Of a stretch of 64,000 nucleotides of DNA, positions 52,136 through 61,190 are shown piece by piece (position 1 is the stretch's first letter; each line of letters begins with the position of its first letter). Made by a program: the position numbers and the translations under genes. Source of the stretch: an uncultured Bacteriovoracaceae bacterium (GTDB taxonomy: Bacteria > Bdellovibrionota > Bacteriovoracia > Bacteriovoracales > Bacteriovoracaceae); assembly GCA_937923325.1 (NCBI GenBank), contig CAKZUQ010000027.1, forward strand, positions 56,852 to 120,851, read 5' to 3'. The notes beneath the pieces were generated by a model, which was not told the origin of the DNA, searched no databases, and worked only from the letters and a program-made list of their open reading frames with translations.

Positions 52136-52912
52136 TTATAGCTGTTCTTTGCAAAAGCTATTTTTTACTCTATTTATATAATTCTCACCTTTTGTCTGAG
52201 AGTCAATTTCATAACAATAACCAGTCTTAGCATTTTCTTTTTTATAAAAAATATAGACAGTGTTTTCTGGTCTACATGCTTGCGGCTTTGTTTTATTTAT
52301 ATATTTTTTTGGAGATTCCTTATGAATTTCATAACAAGTCCCTTTAAAGAAGTCTGAACTCTTGTGCATTTTATAGATCGGGTCTTCGGGACGACATTCG
52401 TGTCTTTTTACTTTAACTTTTATCTTTCCAGCTGGAGAGTCTTCTTCTCTATAGCAAGACCCACTGAATTCACTTTTAGGCTCCCAAAAAAAAATAGCCT
52501 GCTCAGTAGAAGAACATTTCTTATTGGGAAGTTTTCTATAATAACTCATCCCTGAACTTGGGATATCAATTTCAAAGCAGCCTGATTTTCCATTTATATT
52601 GAAGAAAGTCGTTTTTGTACTTTTCGTTTTACAGTCATTAATATTCGTTTTTTTTGAATATTCTTGGCCGTTAGTTTTATTATCAATTTCATAACACCTA
52701 CCTTTATCTGAGTAAAACATAAATGCCGTTTGTTTTGGTCTACAATTTAAGGCTTTTGTTTTTACTTGATACCTTTGACCATTAGAGTCTGTATCAACTT
52801 CATAGCAAGTACCTGTTCGAGGATTTCTCTCATTTGGAACCCAAAAGAATTTAGTACTTGCTAACGTATTCGTGGTAAAAAGAAAAATTATTAAAATAAA
52901 TTTCATAAACAT
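52136..52912 (-). CDS. Secreted protein of six Cys-paired repeats
   Basis: 258 residues with a signal peptide (ending TNTLASTK, about 20). The mature chain is six repeats of about 40 residues. Each has an aromatic start (FFWVP, FMFYS, FFNI, FFWEP, IYKMH, YIFYK), then G-x-C-(Y/F)-E-(V/I)-(D/H), and ends with a Lys-rich strand and a Cys (often CRP). Each repeat thus has two Cys, probably one disulfide. No family recognised; the all-beta repeats suggest a binding protein. It is divergent from the ABC exporter start (55 bases) and convergent with nothing, lying upstream of the gliding cluster. Confidence 0.72.
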   Translation of the reverse strand: MFMKFILIIFLFTTNTLASTKFFWVPNERNPRTGTCYEVDTDSNGQRYQVKTKALNCRPKQTAFMFYSDKGRCYEIDNKTNGQEYSKKTNINDCKTKSTKTTFFNINGKSGCFEIDIPSSGMSYYRKLPNKKCSSTEQAIFFWEPKSEFSGSCYREEDSPAGKIKVKVKRHECRPEDPIYKMHKSSDFFKGTCYEIHKESPKKYINKTKPQACRPENTVYIFYKKENAKTGYCYEIDSQTKGENYINRVKNSFCKEQL

Positions 52913-52967
52913 ATTTTAAAGTAATATAGTTACGAAACAAGGGGGAAGGAGAAATCTTAAAAAATGT

Positions 52968-54680
52968 TTGACTTTTTATGCTGCGTTATTTTTCCAAGTA
53001 TTTAAAATATTAGCTTCAAGTACTCAAGATTTAATGATAAAAGGTGTTATGCAATATAGACTAAATAGACGTTTTATCCCATGGCTAGTAGCTCACTCAC
53101 TAGAGTTCTGGTATTACTATTTGGGGGCAACGATTAGTTTATTCTTATTGCACGACTTTCAAAGTGAAATCCCACTAATGGCAAAAGAGCTTGGAGACTT
53201 AGTGAATGCTGGAAGTCTGGATAAAGTATCAATTTCAGACTTTATTTTACTCGCTTTTGGGATACTTGTTTTTAGAACCTTGTCTCGGTTGTTATTTTTT
53301 TATCCGGCAAGAATCCAACAAAAAAATCTTCGTTTAGAGTTAATTAGTAGAATTGAGAAAGCTAACCCACAAAAATATAAAGAATTTAATGAAGGTCAGT
53401 TATTTCAAACAATCTTTAATGATTTGAATAGAATAAGAGGCTTTGTTGGCTTCGCTTTGTTACAACTTGGAAATATTGTTATTGCAACTTCTATTTTTGT
53501 GCCAAAAATTAGAGAGTTCAACCCTGATTTATTAATTGCATTTACACCTATGCTTCTTTGTATAGTTATCTTTACAACAATTATCTATTTTATGCAGCCT
53601 GTGATGGTGCAAGGGATGGAACTCGCTGGAGAGGTTCAAAATTTCTTAATTGAATCTTATGATGCAAAAAAAACGATAAAGAATTTTCATGCAGAAAAGT
53701 CTTTCTTTAAGCTTTTTCAAAAACATTCAGATGCTGAACTTTGGAATTTCTTTAAATTTACGGCCAGTAAAAATGTTTCCTTTCCCCTTATTAAAATTGG
53801 AGTAGGTGCTTCGCTAATATGGGGGGCTTTAATTGTAAAAGAAGCTGATATGCCAGGCACTGCTTTGATCTTTTTTTCCGGTTTTTTATATCTTGTCCTT
53901 GAACCTTTGATGCTTCTTTCATGGATTGGCGTAGTTACCAGTCAAGGTTTTGCTTCATGGGGAAGAATTCAAAAATTACTAAGAGAGCTTGATGCTGAAA
54001 CTGAAATTAAAGCCTATGGCTCTGATACGCTTGAGCCAACAATAAAGTTTTGGAATATGGATCTTAAGCCTAAATTTAAAGAACATAAGTGGAATGTGGT
54101 TGTTGGTGACACAGGTATCGGAAAATCATATATTTTAGAGCATTATAGTAATTATCTAAAACAAAAAAACTTATCGTTCAGTTTTATTCAACAAGAGCCA
54201 TTCTTATATAATGACACCATTGAAAATAATATTTTCTTAGGACTTGCGCAGACAAAAGAGAAGATGGAGTTGGTAAAGAATTGTATTAAAATGTTCGCTC
54301 TAGATCAGTTGGATGAAACGATTGAAAAAGTTCTAGAGATGGAAGTTGGCGAAAATGGAAAAAAACTATCCGGTGGCCAGGCAAAAAGAGTTGCGCTTAT
54401 TAGAAGTTTAGTCAGTGATGTTGATTTTATCCTTTGGGATGATCCTTTTTCAAGTGTTGATTTAATTCTAGAAAAACAAATATTATCGCAGATTAAAAAA
54501 TTAGATTTTTTAAATAGTAAAACTTTTATCTTTACTAGCCACAGAGTTTCAACTGTTAGAAGTTGTGATTGGCTAATCTTTGTAGATAGAGATAATGAGA
54601 TCCCTTTTATGGGAGAGACAAAAAAATTATTTGATGGAGAGAATAAAGTAAGTGAGTACTTCAGAAAACAGCTGGTCTAG
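52968..54680 (+). CDS. ABC exporter half-transporter (degenerate catalytic Glu)
   Basis: 570 residues from a TTG at 52968; the ribosome site AGGAG lies about 16 bases upstream, and the ATG at 52964 is out of frame and stops soon. The membrane domain spans about 5-320. The ATPase domain has Walker A GDTGIGKS, signature LSGGQ and Walker B FILWDDPFS, where Asp replaces the catalytic Glu as in the degenerate half of heterodimeric exporters. The next gene overlaps its end by 29 bases and supplies an intact Glu. Substrate unknown; lipids, peptides or drugs are all possible. Confidence 0.87.
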   Translation: MTFYAALFFQVFKILASSTQDLMIKGVMQYRLNRRFIPWLVAHSLEFWYYYLGATISLFLLHDFQSEIPLMAKELGDLVNAGSLDKVSISDFILLAFGILVFRTLSRLLFFYPARIQQKNLRLELISRIEKANPQKYKEFNEGQLFQTIFNDLNRIRGFVGFALLQLGNIVIATSIFVPKIREFNPDLLIAFTPMLLCIVIFTTIIYFMQPVMVQGMELAGEVQNFLIESYDAKKTIKNFHAEKSFFKLFQKHSDAELWNFFKFTASKNVSFPLIKIGVGASLIWGALIVKEADMPGTALIFFSGFLYLVLEPLMLLSWIGVVTSQGFASWGRIQKLLRELDAETEIKAYGSDTLEPTIKFWNMDLKPKFKEHKWNVVVGDTGIGKSYILEHYSNYLKQKNLSFSFIQQEPFLYNDTIENNIFLGLAQTKEKMELVKNCIKMFALDQLDETIEKVLEMEVGENGKKLSGGQAKRVALIRSLVSDVDFILWDDPFSSVDLILEKQILSQIKKLDFLNSKTFIFTSHRVSTVRSCDWLIFVDRDNEIPFMGETKKLFDGENKVSEYFRKQLV

Positions 54681-56427
54681 TTATTTATATTTAAAAGACC
54701 AAAAGAAATTAATTGTACTTATTCTTCTTGCTCTTGCAGGAGCGGCTTACCTTGGCTTTCTTACTCCTATTTTAATTAGCGAATTATATTCAAGTTATGG
54801 TAGTGAGACAAAGTTTGTGCCAGCTCTTAAGAGTATTGGGATTCTTTTTATATGTGAATATTTTGTTCAAATCATTTATCAAATAAGTTTATCTCGTTAT
54901 GTTCAATTGGCCTTGGGTCATATTCGCTCAAAGAGTTATTCAAATTGGATTCGAAGCTATGAATCTGTTGGTATTGGAAAGTTCGGTGATAGCAAGTATC
55001 CTCTAGGCGAAGTTTTAGCGCGTATTCTTTCAGATACTGAAGCAGTGATTGAGATGGTTGGCTCAGGCTCTTTTAAGATATTCATTGATTTCACCTATAT
55101 TATCTCATGCTTAGTTAGTTTTATTACTTTAAATACTACCAGTGGTATTACTCTTATTATTGCAGAAGTTTTCGCCTGTGTTCTTCTTATTATTGGAAGT
55201 AAAAAAATGGGTGTTGTTTATATGGCAGTAAGGAAGTCTATGGGACATATGTCTAGGGTCGTTGCTAATATAACAGCAGGCTTTAGATTTACATATTATA
55301 CTCCAAATAGAAATTATGCTTCTAATAAATCCTATGCTGTTTTTGAAGACTTCCTAAAGAAGCAATTAAAAGCAAACGTATGGGATGCTGGATACTTTTC
55401 AATTGCAGAGTCTTTATTCCCTGTACTACTAGTTATACTCGTTTTAATTTTTCCATATTCAAACATTACTGAAATGGCGGTATTAGCTGCAATTATTGAT
55501 CTTATTCAACGATCAATATCACCTATTAAAGAAGTTGCATCAAAAATTTCTAGTATCCAAAGAGCTAAGACTGGTCTTGTAAGAATTCAGGAATTTAATA
55601 AAGATATTCAAAACCTTCCAACGGTTTCATTTGCAGGCCATCTTAAAACAATTAATCTTGAGTCAATTAATATTAAAGTCAATCATTTCTCCTATCCAGT
55701 TGGAAAGAGTGAAGATAGAGACAATAGCTTCTCATTAGAAAATATTGAGTTTAAAGCAAAGGCTGGTGATCTTATTGGAATTGTTGGGCTTTCTGGAAGT
55801 GGTAAATCGACTTTATTAAAAATACTATCTACTGATATTTTAGCAAAAGACTCTTTGATTACTTTGAACTGTACAAGTGGTGAGGTTATTGAATTCTCTT
55901 TGGAGCGTGTGAAAAATATTGATTCATATAAGAAACAAGTAAGTATTGTCAGCCAAGATTCTCATGTTTTTTCTGAAACATTAAAGTTTAATATTACATT
56001 ATCTCATCAAGTTGACACTGATGAGTTCAATGCCTTTTGGGAGAGAGTTCTGGTAGAGATTCCTTATCTTAGAAGTTGGGGAGTATCCCCAAACTCAATC
56101 ATTAACCCTAAAGAGCTATCTCTTGGACAAAAACAATTATTGTCTGCTCTTAGATCTTGCTTTTTAACTAAGCCAATTGTTTTATTTGATGAAATCTCAT
56201 CTGGTTTAGACTCAGACTTAGAGGAAGCACTAAGAAAACTTGTTCTTTTAATCCAGGAGAAGTCCCTAACTATAATTGTTGCCCATAGAATTGAGACAAT
56301 TATAAATGCTGAACAAATAATTCTAATGGACCAAGGTAGAGTTGAGTCTATCGGAAAACATAAAGAATTAGAATGTAGTTCTGCGACGTATCAAGAGTTC
56401 ATCAGTCAGTTAAAGACATTGTCTTAG
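54652..56427 (+). CDS. ABC exporter half-transporter (catalytic)
   Basis: 591 residues from a GTG with GGAGAG upstream, inside the end of the first half-transporter. The membrane domain (about 15-300) is followed by Walker A GLSGSGKS, an LSLGQ signature and Walker B IVLFDEISSGLD with the catalytic Glu. The H-loop is VAHRIETI. The pair makes a heterodimeric exporter with one degenerate and one active site. It is followed after 82 bases by a lipoprotein with a DsbA-like domain. Confidence 0.9.
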   Translation: MSTSENSWSSYLYLKDQKKLIVLILLALAGAAYLGFLTPILISELYSSYGSETKFVPALKSIGILFICEYFVQIIYQISLSRYVQLALGHIRSKSYSNWIRSYESVGIGKFGDSKYPLGEVLARILSDTEAVIEMVGSGSFKIFIDFTYIISCLVSFITLNTTSGITLIIAEVFACVLLIIGSKKMGVVYMAVRKSMGHMSRVVANITAGFRFTYYTPNRNYASNKSYAVFEDFLKKQLKANVWDAGYFSIAESLFPVLLVILVLIFPYSNITEMAVLAAIIDLIQRSISPIKEVASKISSIQRAKTGLVRIQEFNKDIQNLPTVSFAGHLKTINLESINIKVNHFSYPVGKSEDRDNSFSLENIEFKAKAGDLIGIVGLSGSGKSTLLKILSTDILAKDSLITLNCTSGEVIEFSLERVKNIDSYKKQVSIVSQDSHVFSETLKFNITLSHQVDTDEFNAFWERVLVEIPYLRSWGVSPNSIINPKELSLGQKQLLSALRSCFLTKPIVLFDEISSGLDSDLEEALRKLVLLIQEKSLTIIVAHRIETIINAEQIILMDQGRVESIGKHKELECSSATYQEFISQLKTLS

Positions 56428-56509
56428 ATAGATCTATTTCACTTTTAAGCCCCTTATAGTATTATTTTGATAGTTTAAAATTAAAGTATTGTGAATGAAA
56501 GGAGTCATC

Positions 56510-57553
56510 ATGAATTTAAAATTAAAAATAGCGGCGTTAGTTGGTTTGTCAGCTATCTTTGCACTATCTTGTACAAAGGCAAACACAAAGCCAAGCTACT
56601 CATATAAAGCACCAGTAGGTGACGGAGTTGCAGCAAAAATAGGTGATATATCTATCACTGAGAAAGAATTATTAAACGGCTTAGAATCTGATCTCTATGA
56701 TATTGAAAAGAAAAAATTTGATTTAAAGTTTAATAAACTAAACTCATTAATCTTAGAAAAACTAATGGCAAAAGATCCAAAGAAAAAAGATTTAACTAAT
56801 GATGAGTATATGAACAAGTATATTGTTAGCAAAATAAAAATTACAGACGCTGAAATCACAAGGTTCATCAAAGAAAAGAATATTCCTAAAGCACAAATTA
56901 ATCCACAAATTAAAGAAAGAATTAAACAGTACCTAATGGTTGAGAAGAAAAAGGGAGCACTTGATAGATGGTTAGGTGAGAAAACAGCTAAAACTCCTAT
57001 CAATGTATTTTTTAAGCAGCCTAGAAGACCAACTTATGATGTAAAAGTTGGAGATGCTCCTTTTACAGGTGGGGCTAATGCTAAGGTTGAAGTTGTAGAG
57101 TTTTCTGACTTTCAATGCCCGTTTTGTTCAAAGGCTTCAGTTATTCTTAAAGACCTAAAAAAGAAATATGGAAGTAAAGTAAAAATTGCCTTTAAGCAAT
57201 ATCCTCTTCCATTTCACTCTCAGGCTAAGGGAGCTGCAGTAGCATCACTATGTGCTAATGAGCAAAGTTCAGAACTTTTCTGGAAAATGCATGATGCTAT
57301 GTTTGATGATCAATCAAAACTATCAGTGGCCAGTTTAAAAGAAACAGCAAAGAAAATTGGTGCTGATACAAAAAAGTTTGATGCATGTTTAGATTCAAAT
57401 AAGTATTTAGCTAAAGTTGAAGAGAATATTAAAGAAGGTCAGGCAATTGGTGTAAAATCAACTCCAACATTCTTTGTAAACGGACAACTTATTCAGGGTG
57501 CTCAAGCAATTAGTGTTTTCTCTGAAATTATTGATTCAGAATTAAAAAAATAA
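56510..57553 (+). CDS. Lipoprotein with SurA-like N-region and DsbA-like thioredoxin domain
   Basis: 347 residues from the ATG at 56510; an upstream in-frame ATG at 56495 would leave the ribosome site AAAGGAG inside the gene. The lipobox is FALSCTK. Residues about 40-150 (AAKIGDISITEKELLNGLE) resemble the N-terminal part of SurA/PpiC chaperones. The thioredoxin domain (about 170-345) has CPFC in FSDFQCPFCSK and cis-Pro in KSTPTFFVNG, as in DsbA-type oxidoreductases. It would act on disulfides in the periplasm, tethered to a membrane. A possible client is the twelve-Cys repeat protein at 52136-52912, which is inference. Confidence 0.85.
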   Translation: MNLKLKIAALVGLSAIFALSCTKANTKPSYSYKAPVGDGVAAKIGDISITEKELLNGLESDLYDIEKKKFDLKFNKLNSLILEKLMAKDPKKKDLTNDEYMNKYIVSKIKITDAEITRFIKEKNIPKAQINPQIKERIKQYLMVEKKKGALDRWLGEKTAKTPINVFFKQPRRPTYDVKVGDAPFTGGANAKVEVVEFSDFQCPFCSKASVILKDLKKKYGSKVKIAFKQYPLPFHSQAKGAAVASLCANEQSSELFWKMHDAMFDDQSKLSVASLKETAKKIGADTKKFDACLDSNKYLAKVEENIKEGQAIGVKSTPTFFVNGQLIQGAQAISVFSEIIDSELKK

Positions 57554-57595
57554 CAAATGGATTTAGTCAGATAAGACTCTAAAATCATATCAATA

Positions 57596-57632
57596 CGGGG
57601 TAGAAGGTGAAATTTTTACCCCGAATCTTCCT
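57596..57632 (+). terminator. Probable terminator after the DsbA-like gene
   Basis: Stem CGGGGTA (57596-57602) / TACCCCG (57617-57623), 14-base loop with further T and A. The tail is AATCTTCC then CTTTTT, so it is weaker than the other terminators. Confidence 0.6.
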
Positions 57633-57659
57633 TTTTCATAAAATGTTACAATAAATTAA

Positions 57660-57673
57660 GACCATGGATGGTC
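57660..57673. repeat. GACCAT-GG-ATGGTC inverted repeat before the coiled-coil gene
   Basis: Perfect six-base arms with a two-base spacer, 32 bases before the ATG and just beyond a possible -10 box TACAAT (57647-57652). The position, near the expected transcription start, suits an operator. Confidence 0.4.
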
Positions 57674-57704
57674 CATACAAAATAAGTGATAGTGAAGGAT
57701 TCAC

Positions 57705-59663
57705 ATGAACGGTGTTGATTACTCTAAGAAATTTGATAGAGAAAGAGAAATCTTTCAAAAACAAATTAAAGACAACAACAGAAATAATAAAGAACATCTT
57801 GAAGCGATGAAGGCTTCGTTCGAGCATAAAAGCGAATCAAAAGATAGGTCTCACTTAAAACAAAAAAATGAATTAGAAAAAAACTTCAACGATAGATACA
57901 CTAAATTAGATCAAGCTCAACGAGAGGCTTTGACTAATAAAAGTAAAGCATATGAAAAAGCTCTTATTGCTAATGAAGATGATTTTTACGAAGAAAGACG
58001 AACAAATCTAAAAGATTTTAATTCAAGATTTGCTGAACTCAAAACAAACTTTTCTAGAAGCCAAGAGCAAGAAGCAGAAAATAATCAATCAATTAGAAAA
58101 AGCTTACTTGAAAACTATAATAAAAGAGTGGGTGAAATTAGAAAAGGTGCTGATAGTGATCTTAAGGCTTATCAGCAGAATGCAATTGGTGATAATAGAG
58201 AAGTAAATGAAAAAATGCAATCTGAGAAAAAACAATTAATTTCAAATCATGAGAAATCAATTAATAAACTTCAAAATGAAGAAATTGAAAAAAGAAACCT
58301 TTTAAAAGATAGAGTTTTAAAAGATGTGGCAAAAATGCGTGATACTCAACATGAGGAAAGTCTAGCTGCAAGAGATAGAGCGAAGGTCAATTTTAAAACA
58401 TTAACGAAAAACACTGAAGATAAAGTTCGTTTAATGCAAGATCGTATGAATGAAGAGTCTCATAGAATCAACGATGTTCAACAAAAAGAAACGAAAAAAA
58501 CGAATCAAGCGTTTAGTGATAGGTTTACTCAACAAGAAAAAAGATATAACCGATCTCTAAGAGAGATGGAGCTTAAGCATAGGTCTCAAGGAATTGGTGC
58601 AGGTAGTATTAATGCTGAAATTGCAGAAAAACAAAAAGATGCTGAAAATCGTGCAATAGAAAGAAGAATAGCAACAATTGCTGATGAGAGACTTACTCTT
58701 CAAGAAAATAGTGAGAGAAAACAAACTCAAGCAACTCAAGAGTTTCAGGATACATATCGTGATATTAAGTTAGATCATGCTGAAGAAATGGAAAAACAAA
58801 AACGTGCCATGACTGAAATTAATAAGACTGAGAGGAATAAAGAAAGACATTTAAAAGCAGAGCAAGAGCATGATCATGCAGTATCTTTACAGTATAATAA
58901 TAAACTTAATGAGTCTAAAGTTAATGATGTTAAATCTCAATCTAAAGAGACAATAAATAATCTTAAAGAAAGCTATGCAATCAGTATGGATAGAGCTGCT
59001 CAGGCTTCTCAAGAAAATTTCACTATTGCTCGTAATGAAATGAATGCTGAAAAACGTGAACTTCAAAAAAGACTTCATGAGGAAAATTCTCATAATTCGG
59101 CATTTTTAAGAGAACAAAGTAATTTGAAAATTGAAAAAGTTAAAGCTGGATTAGAGCAAAAAGTTAACCATCTTGAAAATAAGAACAGAGAAATTCAATC
59201 AAACTTTGAGAACAAAATTAGAGATATTGTTCAGAAAACTCAGGATGAGATTTCTAGACAACAGAAGGCTTTTAAAAGTAGTGCCGACAACGAAGTAAAA
59301 TTAGAAAGAGAAGCTGCTAAGACGCGTGAAACACAATTACGTGATGGCATGAGATTGGCACAGAAAAACTTTGATAGAAGACTTGATGAGCAAAGATTGA
59401 CTCATAATAAAAAGTTAAATGACACTACATTTGGATATGAAAAGAAACTTAAAGACCAAGCTACTAAATATCAAGAAATTATAGATACTAATAAGAAGTT
59501 CTTCGATAGAGAGAAAGCAAGATTGACACTTGCGTCAGACACAGAGCGTGAAAGGCTAATTACTCAATATGAAAGTAGAATGGAGAAGTTACAAGACCTA
59601 AATCGCCAAAAGATCAAGGAAATGGAGCGATATGCTGAAATGAGTATTGGTCAAAAAGCTTAA
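57705..59663 (+). CDS. 652-residue coiled-coil protein without Pro, Cys or Trp
   Basis: Ribosome site GAAGGA precedes the ATG. The whole chain is Glu, Lys, Gln, Arg, Asn-rich and looks like continuous alpha-helical coiled coil with a single Gly-rich break near 300 (GIGAGS). I found no proline, cysteine or tryptophan in 652 residues. No signal peptide or membrane segment, so it is cytoplasmic. Such proteins serve as filaments or scaffolds. Bdellovibrio has an intermediate-filament-like coiled-coil protein (Ccp); whether this is its counterpart is not shown here. It stands alone between two transcription signals and the pyruvate kinase gene. Confidence 0.8.
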   Translation: MNGVDYSKKFDREREIFQKQIKDNNRNNKEHLEAMKASFEHKSESKDRSHLKQKNELEKNFNDRYTKLDQAQREALTNKSKAYEKALIANEDDFYEERRTNLKDFNSRFAELKTNFSRSQEQEAENNQSIRKSLLENYNKRVGEIRKGADSDLKAYQQNAIGDNREVNEKMQSEKKQLISNHEKSINKLQNEEIEKRNLLKDRVLKDVAKMRDTQHEESLAARDRAKVNFKTLTKNTEDKVRLMQDRMNEESHRINDVQQKETKKTNQAFSDRFTQQEKRYNRSLREMELKHRSQGIGAGSINAEIAEKQKDAENRAIERRIATIADERLTLQENSERKQTQATQEFQDTYRDIKLDHAEEMEKQKRAMTEINKTERNKERHLKAEQEHDHAVSLQYNNKLNESKVNDVKSQSKETINNLKESYAISMDRAAQASQENFTIARNEMNAEKRELQKRLHEENSHNSAFLREQSNLKIEKVKAGLEQKVNHLENKNREIQSNFENKIRDIVQKTQDEISRQQKAFKSSADNEVKLEREAAKTRETQLRDGMRLAQKNFDRRLDEQRLTHNKKLNDTTFGYEKKLKDQATKYQEIIDTNKKFFDREKARLTLASDTERERLITQYESRMEKLQDLNRQKIKEMERYAEMSIGQKA

Positions 59664-59748
59664 TAAAGACTCTACTGAAAGTTAACTTGCCACCCGTTTT
59701 ATCCTAAGATAAATTTATACCTCACTTAAAATTTTAGGAGCACATCTT

Positions 59749-61185
59749 ATGAGTCGCCGCGCAAAAATAGTCGCTACTATTGGTCCAAGTTCAAACTCAA
59801 TTGAAATGTTAGAGAAACTAATTATGGCCGGTATGAATGTTTGTCGTCTTAACATGAGTCATGGAACTCATGAAGGTCATGCTGAAGTTATTAATAATAT
59901 CAGACAGGCAAGTAAGAATACAGGTTATGAAGTGGCCATTTTATGCGATCTTCAAGGGCCAAAAATTCGAGTTGATAAGTTACCTGAAAATTTAATTCTG
60001 AAAGAAAACCAAGAGTGGGTTATTGGTCCAAGTCACGTTCAAGATAAATACCCTGAATATAAAGATTGTTTTATCCCTACAGTTTATAAAGATCTTGTTA
60101 CTGATGCACACGATGGAGCCATCATTCTATTTGATGATGGTTTAATGGAAGCTCAGGCTTATGAAAAAGATCGTGATGTCTTAAAAATTAAAATTGTTAC
60201 AGGTGGAGAGTTAAAATCTAATAAAGGGATCAACCTTCCAAATGTAAATGTATCGGCTCCAAGTTTTACTGAAAAAGATAGAGAAGATTTACTATTTGGC
60301 TTAAAGCACGATGTTGATTATGTGGCATTAAGTTTTGTAAGAACTAAAGATTGTATTCTTGAAGTTAGGTCATTGTTGAGTCAATATAAAAAGATGACTC
60401 CAATCATAGCAAAAATTGAAAAACCAGAGGCGATAAAAAATATTGAAGAGATCATCGAAGTTACTGATTGTATTATGATTGCCCGTGGAGATATGGGGGT
60501 CGAAGTTGGAAACCATCTTGTTCCTGCAATTCAAAAAGAAATTATAAAAAAGTGTAATTTTGTAGGTACTCCAGTTATTACTGCGACTCAAATGTTAGAA
60601 AGCATGACGGCTAACCCAAGGCCTACAAGAGCAGAGGCCAATGATGTAGCTAATGCTGTTTGGGATGGGACTGATGCTGTTATGCTTAGTGGAGAAACTG
60701 CGGGTGGTAAATACCCTGTAGAATCTGTAACGATGATGAATGATATAGTAGCAGAAGCTGAAAAAACTCCAAGTGTTAGACCTTATTTGCGCCACATGAA
60801 AGTAGATTCTGTTTCAAGTTCAATACAAATAGCTGCTTCAATTATTGCAGAAAAAACAAATGCAAAATGGATTCTTTCTGTTACACAATCAGGTCATTCA
60901 TGTTTAAAAATGAGTCGTTTTAGATCAAACGTGAGAGTTTTAGGAGTTACAAACTCCCTAGAAATTATGAGGAAAATGTCTCTTTATTGGGGAATTACGC
61001 CATATTACTTTTGTGAGAAGCAAAAAGATTTAGCAGTGATTCAGGATAAAATGATTGATCAATTAAAAGAACAATCACTTGTTAATAATGATGATAAGAT
61101 TGTTATTACCCATGGTAGTGGTGAACTTTTTAAAGAAGGAACTTCAAATAGTATTCGAGTAGAGATAATAGAAAATATGGATTAA
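59749..61185 (+). CDS. pyk: Pyruvate kinase
   Basis: 478 residues, the usual length. Marks: KIVATIGPSS at the start, CRLNMSHG, CDLQGPKIR, the active-site stretch IAKIEKPEAI, MIARGDMGVEV and ITATQMLESM. It makes pyruvate and ATP from phosphoenolpyruvate and ADP, the last step of glycolysis. The C-terminal domain is standard. queG starts five bases after the stop and is probably co-transcribed. Confidence 0.97.
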   Translation: MSRRAKIVATIGPSSNSIEMLEKLIMAGMNVCRLNMSHGTHEGHAEVINNIRQASKNTGYEVAILCDLQGPKIRVDKLPENLILKENQEWVIGPSHVQDKYPEYKDCFIPTVYKDLVTDAHDGAIILFDDGLMEAQAYEKDRDVLKIKIVTGGELKSNKGINLPNVNVSAPSFTEKDREDLLFGLKHDVDYVALSFVRTKDCILEVRSLLSQYKKMTPIIAKIEKPEAIKNIEEIIEVTDCIMIARGDMGVEVGNHLVPAIQKEIIKKCNFVGTPVITATQMLESMTANPRPTRAEANDVANAVWDGTDAVMLSGETAGGKYPVESVTMMNDIVAEAEKTPSVRPYLRHMKVDSVSSSIQIAASIIAEKTNAKWILSVTQSGHSCLKMSRFRSNVRVLGVTNSLEIMRKMSLYWGITPYYFCEKQKDLAVIQDKMIDQLKEQSLVNNDDKIVITHGSGELFKEGTSNSIRVEIIENMD

Positions 61186-61190
61186 TCACT

